DNA of 64,000 nt from Lachnospira eligens (lineage in GTDB: Bacteria > Bacillota > Clostridia > Lachnospirales > Lachnospiraceae): the NCBI RefSeq assembly GCF_009680455.1, contig NZ_WKRD01000002.1:372001-436000 (forward strand), given 5' to 3'. How positions within the stretch are numbered: the stretch's first letter is position 1; the number at the start of each line of letters is the position of its first letter. Below, piece after piece: positions 52,686-61,159 of the stretch. The translations under genes and the position numbers were made by a program. The notes under the pieces are model-generated. The model worked only from the letters and a program-made list of their open reading frames with translations. It searched no databases and was not told where the DNA came from.

Positions 52686-53651
52686 ATGATATACTATATT
52701 ATTAACGAAAGTTTCACCAACATCATAGCATTTGTAAGCATTTTATTTGCCTTCGCATTTACAATAGCTGCAATTGCTCTTGGCAAGAATCTTCTTCCAA
52801 GAGATGCCGGAAGAGCTTATGCCATTAACGGAAGTAAATCAGTTGGAAAGCCAAGAGGCGCCGGCATGATTTTCATTCTTACATTCACAGTCACATGTGC
52901 ATTATTCGTAAACTTAAGTGCCGAGCTTATCATTTATCTTATACTTGTGCTTGCCGCAATGCTCAGCGGATACCTTGATGACAGTGCTTCATCACCATGG
53001 GGTAATTTAAAGAAAGGTCTTATTGACCTTGCAATATCGGTTATGGCGGCAGTTACTTACCTGCATTACAACCCTAACACATTTGACCTTGCATTCTTTG
53101 GAAAGACAGTAACTCTTAATCCAATCATCTATGCAATACTTATTATTATACTTATATGGGTAAGTATCAATGTTACTAACTGTTCAGATGGTGTTGACGG
53201 CTTATGCGGTACACTTTCAGTTGTAACACTTGCTTCAGTGTATGTACTTTTTAAGTCATTTAATATTGAATCAGCTTACAGACACACCGTTCTTATTATG
53301 ATTGTGTGTATCCTCGGCTACCTGTGGTTCAACGCATCACCAAGCAAGCTTCTTATGGGTGACGCCGGTTCGAGAGCAATAGGAATATTTATAGCATTTA
53401 CATTCCTCAAGCTCCATGCACCGCTGCTTTATATTCCAATGGCACTTATAATTATTCTCGATGGCGGACTTGGTCTTATCAAGGTTTCATTCATGAGATT
53501 TCTTCACATCAACCTAATGAAGAACCTTCGTACACCAATCCACGACCATATGAGAAAGAATAAAGACTGGTCAGATACACAGGTTGTTTTCAGATTCACA
53601 ATTATCCAGGTAATTCTTGGTCTTGCAGTAATATATGGATTAATGTTCTGA
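52686..53651 (+). CDS. mraY: MraY-family phospho-sugar transferase
   Basis: 321 aa polytopic enzyme of the MraY/WecA superfamily, moving a phospho-sugar to a lipid carrier. Motifs: SGYLDDSASSPWGN near residue 95, NVTNCSDGVDGLCG (about 159-172, the D/N catalytic face), MGDAGSRAIG (about 225), and the cytoplasmic PIHDHMRK (about 283-290, as in MraY's HHH-like loop). It fits MraY for lipid I synthesis better than WecA, but it stands away from a dcw cluster, so a secondary role is possible. Confidence 0.85.
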   Translation: MIYYIINESFTNIIAFVSILFAFAFTIAAIALGKNLLPRDAGRAYAINGSKSVGKPRGAGMIFILTFTVTCALFVNLSAELIIYLILVLAAMLSGYLDDSASSPWGNLKKGLIDLAISVMAAVTYLHYNPNTFDLAFFGKTVTLNPIIYAILIIILIWVSINVTNCSDGVDGLCGTLSVVTLASVYVLFKSFNIESAYRHTVLIMIVCILGYLWFNASPSKLLMGDAGSRAIGIFIAFTFLKLHAPLLYIPMALIIILDGGLGLIKVSFMRFLHINLMKNLRTPIHDHMRKNKDWSDTQVVFRFTIIQVILGLAVIYGLMF

Positions 53652-53666
53652 TATTAAATATATTAA

Positions 53667-53703
53667 AATGGCATGTCAGTTGAATTTCTGACATGCCATT
53701 ATT
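53667..53703. terminator. Bidirectional terminator between mraY-like and exonuclease genes
   Basis: 13-bp perfect stem AATGGCATGTCAG (53667-53679) / CTGACATGCCATT (53688-53700). The right end overlaps the stop of the exonuclease gene. Confidence 0.8.
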
Positions 53704-54667
53704 TCTGTTCTGAGAGTTTCTCTGCCTGACGCCGCCTGCGTCTGTGTTCTCTCTCTTTTATCTGCTTTTCATATATCTTAAGTGCACCCTTTTCATCAGT
53801 GTGCTTCATAATTCTGACTGCATAATATCTGCCTTCTTCGGTCTGTTTAACTCTGAAACGCCCCTTTATAAGTCCATGTTCATCACATGTAAACAAGCCA
53901 TAATAGCATTTCGAATTAGTGGCAAACCACTTAACTGTTCTTGTCATAGTCCTGCCACATAAAAAACATTTGCAGGAACGTACATTTCTGTCGCTTGCAG
54001 CCTTGTCCCTTGTAGCAAATCCCTTTGAAATATACTTCTCATAAGTTCCAAAGTTAAGATATACCTCGTCCTTTCTTGACTCTGGAATTGTAAATGTGTC
54101 TATACTACAGAACTTCTTAACTCTGTCGAAATCCAGCTTCTTCATTATCTTGGCTGTGTACCTTGCATCACTCATTGCTGAATGATAATGCTCATCACCC
54201 TTGATTCCCTGCTCATCGATTGCAGACTTAAGATTCATGCGTGTCTTGCCATCTGAAAAATTAATACTGTAAAGTTTCTGAAGATCAAGATACAGAAGCG
54301 GCTTTGGGAAATTCTCCGGAACATCATAGAACTTCATATTCCTTCTTAATTCAGTAATATCCATGCTTCCCCATGTAACAAATGTATAATCCTCACCGCA
54401 CCATTCAAGAAATTCAGTTACACCCGATACGAAATCAGTTCCGTTAGCAAGGTCATTTTCTGTTATCCCTAGTATCTTCTTGACTGTATTCTGCAGCTTT
54501 GTATACACTTGTGGCTTAATGGTACACTGCCACTCATCTACAATATCAAGCTTCTCATTAACCTTCGCCGCGCCTATCTGTATAATCTCAAAAGGAAAAT
54601 GATCCTCAGAAAATTGTTTTCCCTTGGCACTCTGATTCCACTCAAGATCCATAACAATATAATTCAT
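53699..54667 (-). CDS. DEDD-type 3'-5' exonuclease (KapD/ERI-1-like)
   Basis: 322 aa. RNase T/DnaQ fold: MDLEWNQ (DxE) at the start, SMDITELRRNM region, HSAMSDARYTA (H-x4-D). C-terminal extension with two CxxC-like pairs (CFLCGRTMTRT and CYYGLFTCDEHG), probably a small zinc-binding module, and a basic tail ending in EHRRRRRQAEKLSEQK. Substrate could be RNA (ERI-1/KapD group). Start ATG at 54667 is 9 bases from GGGGG; an ATG at 54673 is equally in frame but only 3 bases away. Confidence 0.88.
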   Translation of the reverse strand: MNYIVMDLEWNQSAKGKQFSEDHFPFEIIQIGAAKVNEKLDIVDEWQCTIKPQVYTKLQNTVKKILGITENDLANGTDFVSGVTEFLEWCGEDYTFVTWGSMDITELRRNMKFYDVPENFPKPLLYLDLQKLYSINFSDGKTRMNLKSAIDEQGIKGDEHYHSAMSDARYTAKIMKKLDFDRVKKFCSIDTFTIPESRKDEVYLNFGTYEKYISKGFATRDKAASDRNVRSCKCFLCGRTMTRTVKWFATNSKCYYGLFTCDEHGLIKGRFRVKQTEEGRYYAVRIMKHTDEKGALKIYEKQIKEREHRRRRRQAEKLSEQK

Positions 54668-54758
54668 AAGCATGTTCCCCCTTGCTAACGCTCATTATAT
54701 CGTGTATGCGGGCGTATGTCGATAATAATTTATAAGATATTAATTTTTGAGTTATTAA

Positions 54759-56333
54759 TCACATTTTCATTTCTTTTTTTCGCTGATACATCTCCTCATC
54801 TGCACGCTCTCGTACTCTTTCCAGTTCCATATCATCAACTGTAAAAACAGCATAACCACAGGCAATTCCCACTTCTGTTGGAATAATTCTCTTATTGTTC
54901 AAAACATCTACATCATGATAAAGCTTTCTTATTACACGCTCTATGTCTACACTCTTTCCCTTTGGTATTATACAACAAAACTCATCGCCACCAATGCGGT
55001 AACACTTACCATAACGCTCAAATATATTTTCTATTATCCGTGCTGCATTAATAATATAAGCATCTCCCACTCTATGTCCGTAGTTATCATTACAACTTTT
55101 AAGATTATTTAAATCAAATGTTACAACCATACAACCATCAAAGCATTTTTCATTATTAATATAATAATCATATGCATTTCTATTATACATGCCTGTCATG
55201 GAATCATTTAAAGCAAACTGCTCTAGCTCCCCTATCCTTCTCCCCTTTTTTAGTCTCGCAACGGTCTGTCTTGAAGCATCTAATCCAAGTACAAGAATAA
55301 ATAAAAGAAATGCTATTCTTCCAAATACTCCTGAATTATTACCACTCTTATAATATCCTGCCATATCTATGATTGTCGACAAAAATACTAAAATCAACGT
55401 TAATATACAGTATTTATACCTGGTGTCCAACTGTCTTCTAATAATCTTAATTGTAATTACAACAAATAAATATATCAGCATTAATATGATTACAATATGA
55501 GTCATCCACAATGTCTGTCTAAAATAATATATTCCTGTAGCATTAAGTATGTGTTCTAAAAGAATAATTATTACATTAAAATAACAGATTAATTTCCAAA
55601 ACAGATTATCATTTATTTCCAAAAAACTTTTTACAAACATAATAAATGCCATTGGCATAATCATAAGTGTAACAAAAGCAATGTATGACCCGGCTTGTCT
55701 GTTTGCAAATATAAGTGCAGATACATCTGTTTCATTTGCTGACCATAATCCAAGAAGAATCGAAAATATTCCCAGATATAACAATGTTCCGTCTATCTGA
55801 CTCCCCTTATGTACAATCGTCCAATATATAGTAATATATAATCCTACCAATAAAATAACTACGCTTATAATAAATGCTGGCATAGCTTTTCGAAGCAATT
55901 TCATATATATATCATTGCCACCACCGATATAGAATTCCTGTTTCTGGCCTTCAACCTCCTTATAACAAGGTGAAATCTCTATTTGAAGTCTGTCCACATC
56001 AGATGGAAGCTTTACAAAATTCCATGTCCATCCCGGGGTATTTCCCCATATACTTCGTTTATTACTAAGTCTGTAAATTTCTTCTCCTTGTGCATATACA
56101 TTTATTCTCTGATGTGAAGAATAAAATACTATTGAACCTATATCCTGTCCATATGATTGTAAATTAAAATCATATTGTGTTTTTCCATCCTCTGTTATAC
56201 TTACTGATTCTGGAATGCAAGTTGTCAAAGCTTTTTCAGAAACTGCATCACTAAATGTGAAAACACTACATAAAAACATCATAATAATCGCAGCTATTAC
56301 TGTGCCAATTAATATCCCCTGTTCCCTTTTCAT
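54759..56333 (-). CDS. Membrane diguanylate cyclase with extracytoplasmic sensor (7TM-type)
   Basis: 524 aa. One N-terminal helix, an extracytoplasmic jelly-roll-like region of about 120 aa (residues 30-150), then about seven membrane helices (155-360), and a GGDEF domain with RIGGDEFCCI near the C-terminus (about 440-446). Layout is that of 7TM receptors with an N-terminal sensor (7TMR-DISM-like). Makes cyclic-di-GMP on an external cue. Second cyclase in the window besides 29141-30169. Confidence 0.88.
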   Translation of the reverse strand: MKREQGILIGTVIAAIIMMFLCSVFTFSDAVSEKALTTCIPESVSITEDGKTQYDFNLQSYGQDIGSIVFYSSHQRINVYAQGEEIYRLSNKRSIWGNTPGWTWNFVKLPSDVDRLQIEISPCYKEVEGQKQEFYIGGGNDIYMKLLRKAMPAFIISVVILLVGLYITIYWTIVHKGSQIDGTLLYLGIFSILLGLWSANETDVSALIFANRQAGSYIAFVTLMIMPMAFIMFVKSFLEINDNLFWKLICYFNVIIILLEHILNATGIYYFRQTLWMTHIVIILMLIYLFVVITIKIIRRQLDTRYKYCILTLILVFLSTIIDMAGYYKSGNNSGVFGRIAFLLFILVLGLDASRQTVARLKKGRRIGELEQFALNDSMTGMYNRNAYDYYINNEKCFDGCMVVTFDLNNLKSCNDNYGHRVGDAYIINAARIIENIFERYGKCYRIGGDEFCCIIPKGKSVDIERVIRKLYHDVDVLNNKRIIPTEVGIACGYAVFTVDDMELERVRERADEEMYQRKKEMKM

Positions 56334-56464
56334 GTTATACCCCTTACTCTATATCTCCATCTTTTTAATTTTATCATGTACAATGATTTTTTTCCATATA
56401 TTGATTTCTTTAAGCAATAATTCTTTATAATACACTGTAATCACACACTAAAATATGTAATATA

Positions 56465-56499
56465 AAAAAGCAGCAACGATTCTCATCGCTACTGCTTGT
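56465..56499 (-). terminator. Terminator of tRNA-Arg
   Basis: Minus strand AAGCAGTAGCGAT, GAGA loop, ATCGTTGCTGCTT then TTTTTATA. Confidence 0.8.
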
Positions 56500-56515
56500 C
56501 ACTTCTTAATATAAA

Positions 56516-56587
56516 TGTTCCCACCCAGAGTCGAACTGGGGATTGAGACTTAGGAGGTCCCCGTTATATCCACTTAACTATGAGAAC
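56516..56587 (-). tRNA. tRNA-Arg (anticodon CCT)
   Basis: 72 nt: acceptor GTTCTCA/TGGGAAC, anticodon loop CTCCTAA, T-arm CCCAG-TTCGACT-CTGGG. CCA not encoded. Promoter TTGACC (56639-56634), 17 bp, TAAAAT (56616-56611); a short hairpin CTTGG/CCAAG lies in the leader. Confidence 0.94.
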
Positions 56588-56610
56588 AACTTGGCTAAAC
56601 ACCAAGAGAA

Positions 56611-56639
56611 ATTTTATCACAAAACATCAGCAAGGTCAA
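56611..56639 (-). promoter_or_regulatory. Promoter of tRNA-Arg
   Basis: TTGACC, 17-bp spacer, TAAAAT on the minus strand. Confidence 0.7.
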
Positions 56640-56653
56640 TGATACCCTGAGAT

Positions 56654-56701
56654 TAAAAAGAAGCTGCCACCTGGCGATTACAATCGCCTGAGTGGCAGCT
56701 T
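56654..56701 (-). terminator. Terminator of the chemotaxis receptor gene
   Basis: Arms AAGCTGCCAC (56661-56670) / GTGGCAGCTT (56692-56701) with an inner GGCGATT/AATCGCC stem; TTTTT follows on the minus strand. Confidence 0.85.
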
Positions 56702-56730
56702 CCATAAACACATTTATCGGATTAGTTTAA

Positions 56731-58800
56731 TTATTGCAACTTGAACTTATCAATAGCTTCCTTAAGAGCCTCTGCGATATTATCAAGTTCAACTGTAAAT
56801 TCATTAAGGTCGTGCATTGTCTGCTCAACATCAACGGCTGATGCTGTAACCTCTTCAGAGGCTGCGGCAGTCTCAGTTGCTACTGCTGCAACATCTTCCA
56901 TCTTACTTACAACATTATTTCTGTTAGTATCCATAGCCTCATTGAGCTGTGTAATATTATCAAGACCTTCCTTAAGTCCGTTAACTGAATCAGAAATTGT
57001 ATTAAACAGTTCCTTAGCATCCTTAATAGATACATTCTGTTCCTCTATAATACCAACTGACTCATCCATTGTCTGCTCAACCTGCTGTGACTTAATAGTA
57101 ATCTCATTAACAATCTGCTTAATCTCATCTGTTGACTGCTGTGACTGTTCAGCAAGCTTTCTTATCTCATCAGCAACTACTGCGAATCCCTTACCGCTCT
57201 CTCCTGCTCTTGCTGCCTCGATAGAAGCATTAAGTGATAACAGGTTAGTTTGCTCTGTAATTTCTGTAATGGCATCTGATATGAAATTAATCTTCTCTAT
57301 ACTGCTTACCATCTCAGATACAACTGCTTTAGAAATCTTAGAGTTATCAATTGAACGCTGTCCCTTAGTAATAAGTTCATCAACAATTGTAAGTCCCTTA
57401 TTACTTAACTTCTGTGTTTCAACAGACATATCACTGATATCAGTTACATAAGCCTTAGTTTCCTTTAATCTGTCTGCAAGATTTTCTACTTCCTGTGTTG
57501 CTGTCTGTGTACTGTCTGCCTGACCTGATGCACCAACTGCAACACTCTGTATAGCCTCTGAAACCTGACCTACTGTCTCTGTAGTAGACTTAGATACTCC
57601 TGCAATCTTAGCAGATGCATCTACTATAACTCCACTCTTTTCCTCAACACCCTTAATAAGAACTGCCATGTTCTCAACCATGTTGTTAAAGTTATTCTCA
57701 AGGTCTCCAAACTCATTCTTCTTCTTTACATCAATTCTATCTGTTAAATCACCACCCGCAACATCCTTCATATGTCCAGAAACCTTCTTAATCTCCTTAG
57801 TCATAGAAGCTGTAACTGCAAGTGCAATACCAATTCCAATAACAAATGCTATAATACTGAATATAACAGTATTGCTAATCATCTTATTAGTTGTAGCAGA
57901 TGTTTCTTTAGAACTGATAAAACCAACAAGTGTCCATCCTGTAACAGCATCCTTAGATGTTACTACATGTACCTTTTCACCATTAATGTTTTCATCAAAT
58001 GAAAATGCTTTATCATAATCAGCATCTGTAAGACCTTTAACTGTACTCCAGCAATTCAGTCCTGATACTGAATCTGTTACATACTTGTTATTATCATTAT
58101 TAACAAGTATATTACCATCTTCATCTGCAAGGACAACAAATCCTGTATTAAGAAGTCCGATACCCTGTACAAAATCTGTAATCTCAGAAAAATCAATATG
58201 CATACCCACAGTACCATAATTCGTTCCGTCTGAATGCTTAATTTCCTGTGAAACAGTAATTATTGTCTTATCAAAATCCTTGCTATAATATGGCTTTGAA
58301 AAATAAGCATAAATGCTGTTTCTTGCCTTAAGACCTTTACAATCTGTGTACCATACTTCCTTAGTTCTGTCTACACCATTCTCAAGACCACCCTTACTAA
58401 GTGTCTTACCAGTCTCTGGGTTATATTCTCCCCAACCTGTAATCTCAAGATTAGTATTAGTAGCAAAGAACGCTCTTTCTGCACCATTAGTAACCTTAAC
58501 TGATGCAATAAGAGAATCTCTTACTGCCTTAACATTATCACTTAATGTTCCCTGATCCTCAAGATGCTTTACTTCATTCTTTCTTGTAAGCAGGTCTACC
58601 GGCTGCGACAGAGTCTTAAGATATGTAGTAAACTGATTCTGTGCTTCATTCAAAGTCTGCTCACTTGTTACCTTCATGTTATTTTCCATTGAAGACGAAG
58701 TTGTTGTAATTGAACTTACCATAAGCATTACAATAGGAATTGTAATGGCAACAACGAAAAATAAAACAAGCTGAAAGCCTAATTTTCTGAAAAACTTCAT
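56731..58800 (-). CDS. Methyl-accepting chemotaxis protein (dCache type)
   Basis: 689 aa. Transmembrane helix at about 10-30, a periplasmic-side dCache sensor (about 35-290), a second helix (about 300-325), HAMP, then the signalling domain with the conserved tip [26 protein letters not shown] (in pieces) and [16 protein letters not shown] at 58800 has GGAGG seven bases upstream; the frame open to 58881 is not translated. The ligand cannot be told. It lies near the GGDEF and HD-GYP genes, so motility and cyclic-di-GMP signalling cluster here. Confidence 0.95.
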   Translation of the reverse strand: MKFFRKLGFQLVLFFVVAITIPIVMLMVSSITTTSSSMENNMKVTSEQTLNEAQNQFTTYLKTLSQPVDLLTRKNEVKHLEDQGTLSDNVKAVRDSLIASVKVTNGAERAFFATNTNLEITGWGEYNPETGKTLSKGGLENGVDRTKEVWYTDCKGLKARNSIYAYFSKPYYSKDFDKTIITVSQEIKHSDGTNYGTVGMHIDFSEITDFVQGIGLLNTGFVVLADEDGNILVNNDNNKYVTDSVSGLNCWSTVKGLTDADYDKAFSFDENINGEKVHVVTSKDAVTGWTLVGFISSKETSATTNKMISNTVIFSIIAFVIGIGIALAVTASMTKEIKKVSGHMKDVAGGDLTDRIDVKKKNEFGDLENNFNNMVENMAVLIKGVEEKSGVIVDASAKIAGVSKSTTETVGQVSEAIQSVAVGASGQADSTQTATQEVENLADRLKETKAYVTDISDMSVETQKLSNKGLTIVDELITKGQRSIDNSKISKAVVSEMVSSIEKINFISDAITEITEQTNLLSLNASIEAARAGESGKGFAVVADEIRKLAEQSQQSTDEIKQIVNEITIKSQQVEQTMDESVGIIEEQNVSIKDAKELFNTISDSVNGLKEGLDNITQLNEAMDTNRNNVVSKMEDVAAVATETAAASEEVTASAVDVEQTMHDLNEFTVELDNIAEALKEAIDKFKLQ

Positions 58801-58948
58801 AGCTTTCCCTCCTCGTTGATAATTAATAATATTTAGTTGACATTTCCGATTTCTTATATGCCTTGTATTATAATACCACATTTGTAATAATATGTAAATT
58901 TCTATATTAAATACAATTTATTATGAAAGCATATATTTAACAACAATA

Positions 58949-59872
58949 TCAGTCAGTAAATCTTACATTTCCCTGAAGCCATATCTGTCCTTTGAATCTG
59001 CGGCCTATGGCTGGTTCTCCAAGCAGATGTTCCTTATTAACTGCTGTAGTTATAATAAGACTGTTACATTCAAGAACCATAATATATATCTTCTCACCAG
59101 TGTATATATTCTCCTCTTCACGCAGTTCAAGAATCTCTCCTATGACGGAATACTGGTCACATTCTACACCGCATGGCATAAATGTTGAGTCTACTATAGT
59201 AAATATATCTTCCTTCATGACACGGTTAGAAAGTTCATTGTATGTATCAATATCTTCAATTGTAAGGCTCTCAATTGCATCCTCATCTCCATTCTTTGCA
59301 GCCTGAATAAGATTCTTTCTTGCAATTTCATCCTGTCTGCTTTTCTTAGAATTTCTTTCCTTTCTCACCGGAAGCATAATAATTCCACCTAGCGACAGTC
59401 CTGTAAGTGCCACCTTTTTGTTTCTGATTGGTACTTTACCAATTTCGTTCTTTCTGTCAGGATTAAAATCATCTGCATTAAAATCCTTACCACTGTACAG
59501 ATAATCAAGATAATCCATTACATTCTGAAGATAAAATATAAGCGTTACTCCTGTCTTTAATTCATCACATATAACTGCATAGGATTCCTTGTCAAGATGT
59601 CTCTCAATAGTCATCTCCTCATTGTCACTTAAAGCCTTCCCCACAACAAACGGAAAATAATACTCATATTTAAAAACATTCTTTTCATATCTTCCATACA
59701 CATACAATCCGGTTGAGTTGCTAAGGCGCAAGATAATAACGCCACGATCTAATTTCTCGTGGCGTATCACAAATCCTTCTTTTATGCTTTCTCTAATTCC
59801 TGTTTTTATAAATTTTGCCTCAGCCTCTGATGTCATATTATCAAATCCAAGGGTTCTTATATATAAATTCAT
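58949..59872 (-). CDS. DUF3881-like protein
   Basis: 307 aa. Starts MNLYIRTLGFDNMTSEAEAK; alpha/beta throughout, no signal peptide, one hydrophobic stretch in the middle (KVALTGLSLGGIIMLPV) that looks cytosolic or weakly membrane-linked. Resembles DUF3881 proteins of Lachnospiraceae as I recall. Function unknown. It follows the HD-GYP gene by 15 bp, so it belongs to the same transcript and may take part in that signalling output. Confidence 0.65.
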   Translation of the reverse strand: MNLYIRTLGFDNMTSEAEAKFIKTGIRESIKEGFVIRHEKLDRGVIILRLSNSTGLYVYGRYEKNVFKYEYYFPFVVGKALSDNEEMTIERHLDKESYAVICDELKTGVTLIFYLQNVMDYLDYLYSGKDFNADDFNPDRKNEIGKVPIRNKKVALTGLSLGGIIMLPVRKERNSKKSRQDEIARKNLIQAAKNGDEDAIESLTIEDIDTYNELSNRVMKEDIFTIVDSTFMPCGVECDQYSVIGEILELREEENIYTGEKIYIMVLECNSLIITTAVNKEHLLGEPAIGRRFKGQIWLQGNVRFTD

Positions 59873-59887
59873 AGCTGCTCCAATGCT

Positions 59888-60985
59888 CTATTCTGTATCT
59901 ACTATAAACATAGTAAGCTGCTTTAATAAGTTATACTCTACATTTTCAGTATAAGGTGTTCCATCTGCATGCTCTGTCATTCTTATAACAGGTCTGTCAG
60001 CAGCTTCCTTATTCTGTCTTATAACTACAGCTTTTTCGCCATCACTTGTGTAAACTGTACAGCCGACAGGGTATGCAGCAACTGAGTCTAAGAATTTTGA
60101 AGCAATTGTAGGGTCATATTTTACTCCCGAATGCACTTTGATGTATTCAATAGCTTCATATATCTTCATCTTCTCACTGCCTATGCCACTTATCATACTG
60201 TCAAAATCATCACAGATAGAAACAAGCTTAACTTCTGGTTTAAGCCTGTCACCCTTATGCTGGAAAGGATATCCTGAGCCATCAATTCTTTCATGGTGAA
60301 AGAGAATAATCTCCTTTGCCACGTCAGGAAGCCATTCCTCGTCCTGCAGTGAGCTGTATCCAAATATAGTATGCTTCTTATATTCAACAGCATCTTTATT
60401 AGTCATCTTATTCTCACTAACATTAACATAAGGAACATTAATATATCTGAGTCCTATATCATGAAGTATTGCTCCCATCGCAATATTATGTATCTGTTTA
60501 TTACTCATTTTAAGCCTTAATGCCATAATTGTTGACAAAGTACATACATTAATACAGTGTGTATACATGTCAGTACTTACATTCCTGATTTCAGTAATAT
60601 TATTCACAACCTCCGGCTCTGCAATAACTGTATCAAGTATTCTCTGTGCCTCATTAACAATTATCTTAAGTTCTTCATTATGTTTATAAATGTGTTTTTC
60701 TAATATTTTTTTTACTATCTGCCTTGAATTATTGGCAGTTTCTTCAAGTCTGTATGGATATTCTTCCTCTTCCCGTGCCGTATCACTATCAGAAGTATTC
60801 TCCCTGACAATTCCCTCTTTTTCGTCTTTTATGTATACAGTTCTTACTCCAAGATTAATTGCTCTTTCAATAAGTTCATCTGTCAGAGCAACATCCGCAT
60901 GAATAAGAACAGTCCCCGAATGCGACAATATAGGAAAAGCTAATATATCGTTTTCTTTAAGATTATCAACACTAACCTGTTTCAT
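59888..60985 (-). CDS. HD-GYP domain phosphodiesterase
   Basis: 365 aa. N-terminal domain (about 1-75, DUF3391-like), then HD-GYP with HDIGL (about 185) and the HHERIDGSGYP signature (about 248-258). Degrades cyclic-di-GMP, opposing the two GGDEF proteins in this window. A C-terminal strand-rich tail follows (about 305-365). ATG at 60985 has GGAG six bases upstream. Divergent from adhE. Confidence 0.92.
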   Translation of the reverse strand: MKQVSVDNLKENDILAFPILSHSGTVLIHADVALTDELIERAINLGVRTVYIKDEKEGIVRENTSDSDTAREEEEYPYRLEETANNSRQIVKKILEKHIYKHNEELKIIVNEAQRILDTVIAEPEVVNNITEIRNVSTDMYTHCINVCTLSTIMALRLKMSNKQIHNIAMGAILHDIGLRYINVPYVNVSENKMTNKDAVEYKKHTIFGYSSLQDEEWLPDVAKEIILFHHERIDGSGYPFQHKGDRLKPEVKLVSICDDFDSMISGIGSEKMKIYEAIEYIKVHSGVKYDPTIASKFLDSVAAYPVGCTVYTSDGEKAVVIRQNKEAADRPVIRMTEHADGTPYTENVEYNLLKQLTMFIVDTE

Positions 60986-61072
60986 AAGCCGCTCCATCCT
61001 TAACAAAAGATTTATTAGTCCCCCAGTTACTAGGTAAAAGATAGCATATTTTAATTAATATTACAATGAATA

Positions 61073-61101
61073 TTGACTTATAATTATATTAGTGTTATAT
61101 T
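61073..61101 (+). promoter_or_regulatory. adhE promoter
   Basis: TTGACT (61073-61078), 17-bp spacer, TATATT (61096-61101). Confidence 0.7.
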
Positions 61102-61105
61102 GACA

Positions 61106-61123
61106 TTGTTAAATTATTATCAA
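61106..61123 (+). promoter_or_regulatory. Rex-type redox operator upstream of adhE
   Basis: TTGTTAAATTATTATCAA matches the clostridial Rex consensus TTGTTAANNNNTTAACAA at 13 of 14 fixed positions. It lies just downstream of the -10, where repressor would block transcription until NADH rises. Confidence 0.7.
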
Positions 61124-61159
61124 TCAATATTGCACGAATCAAGTTATGGAGGAAATGTT

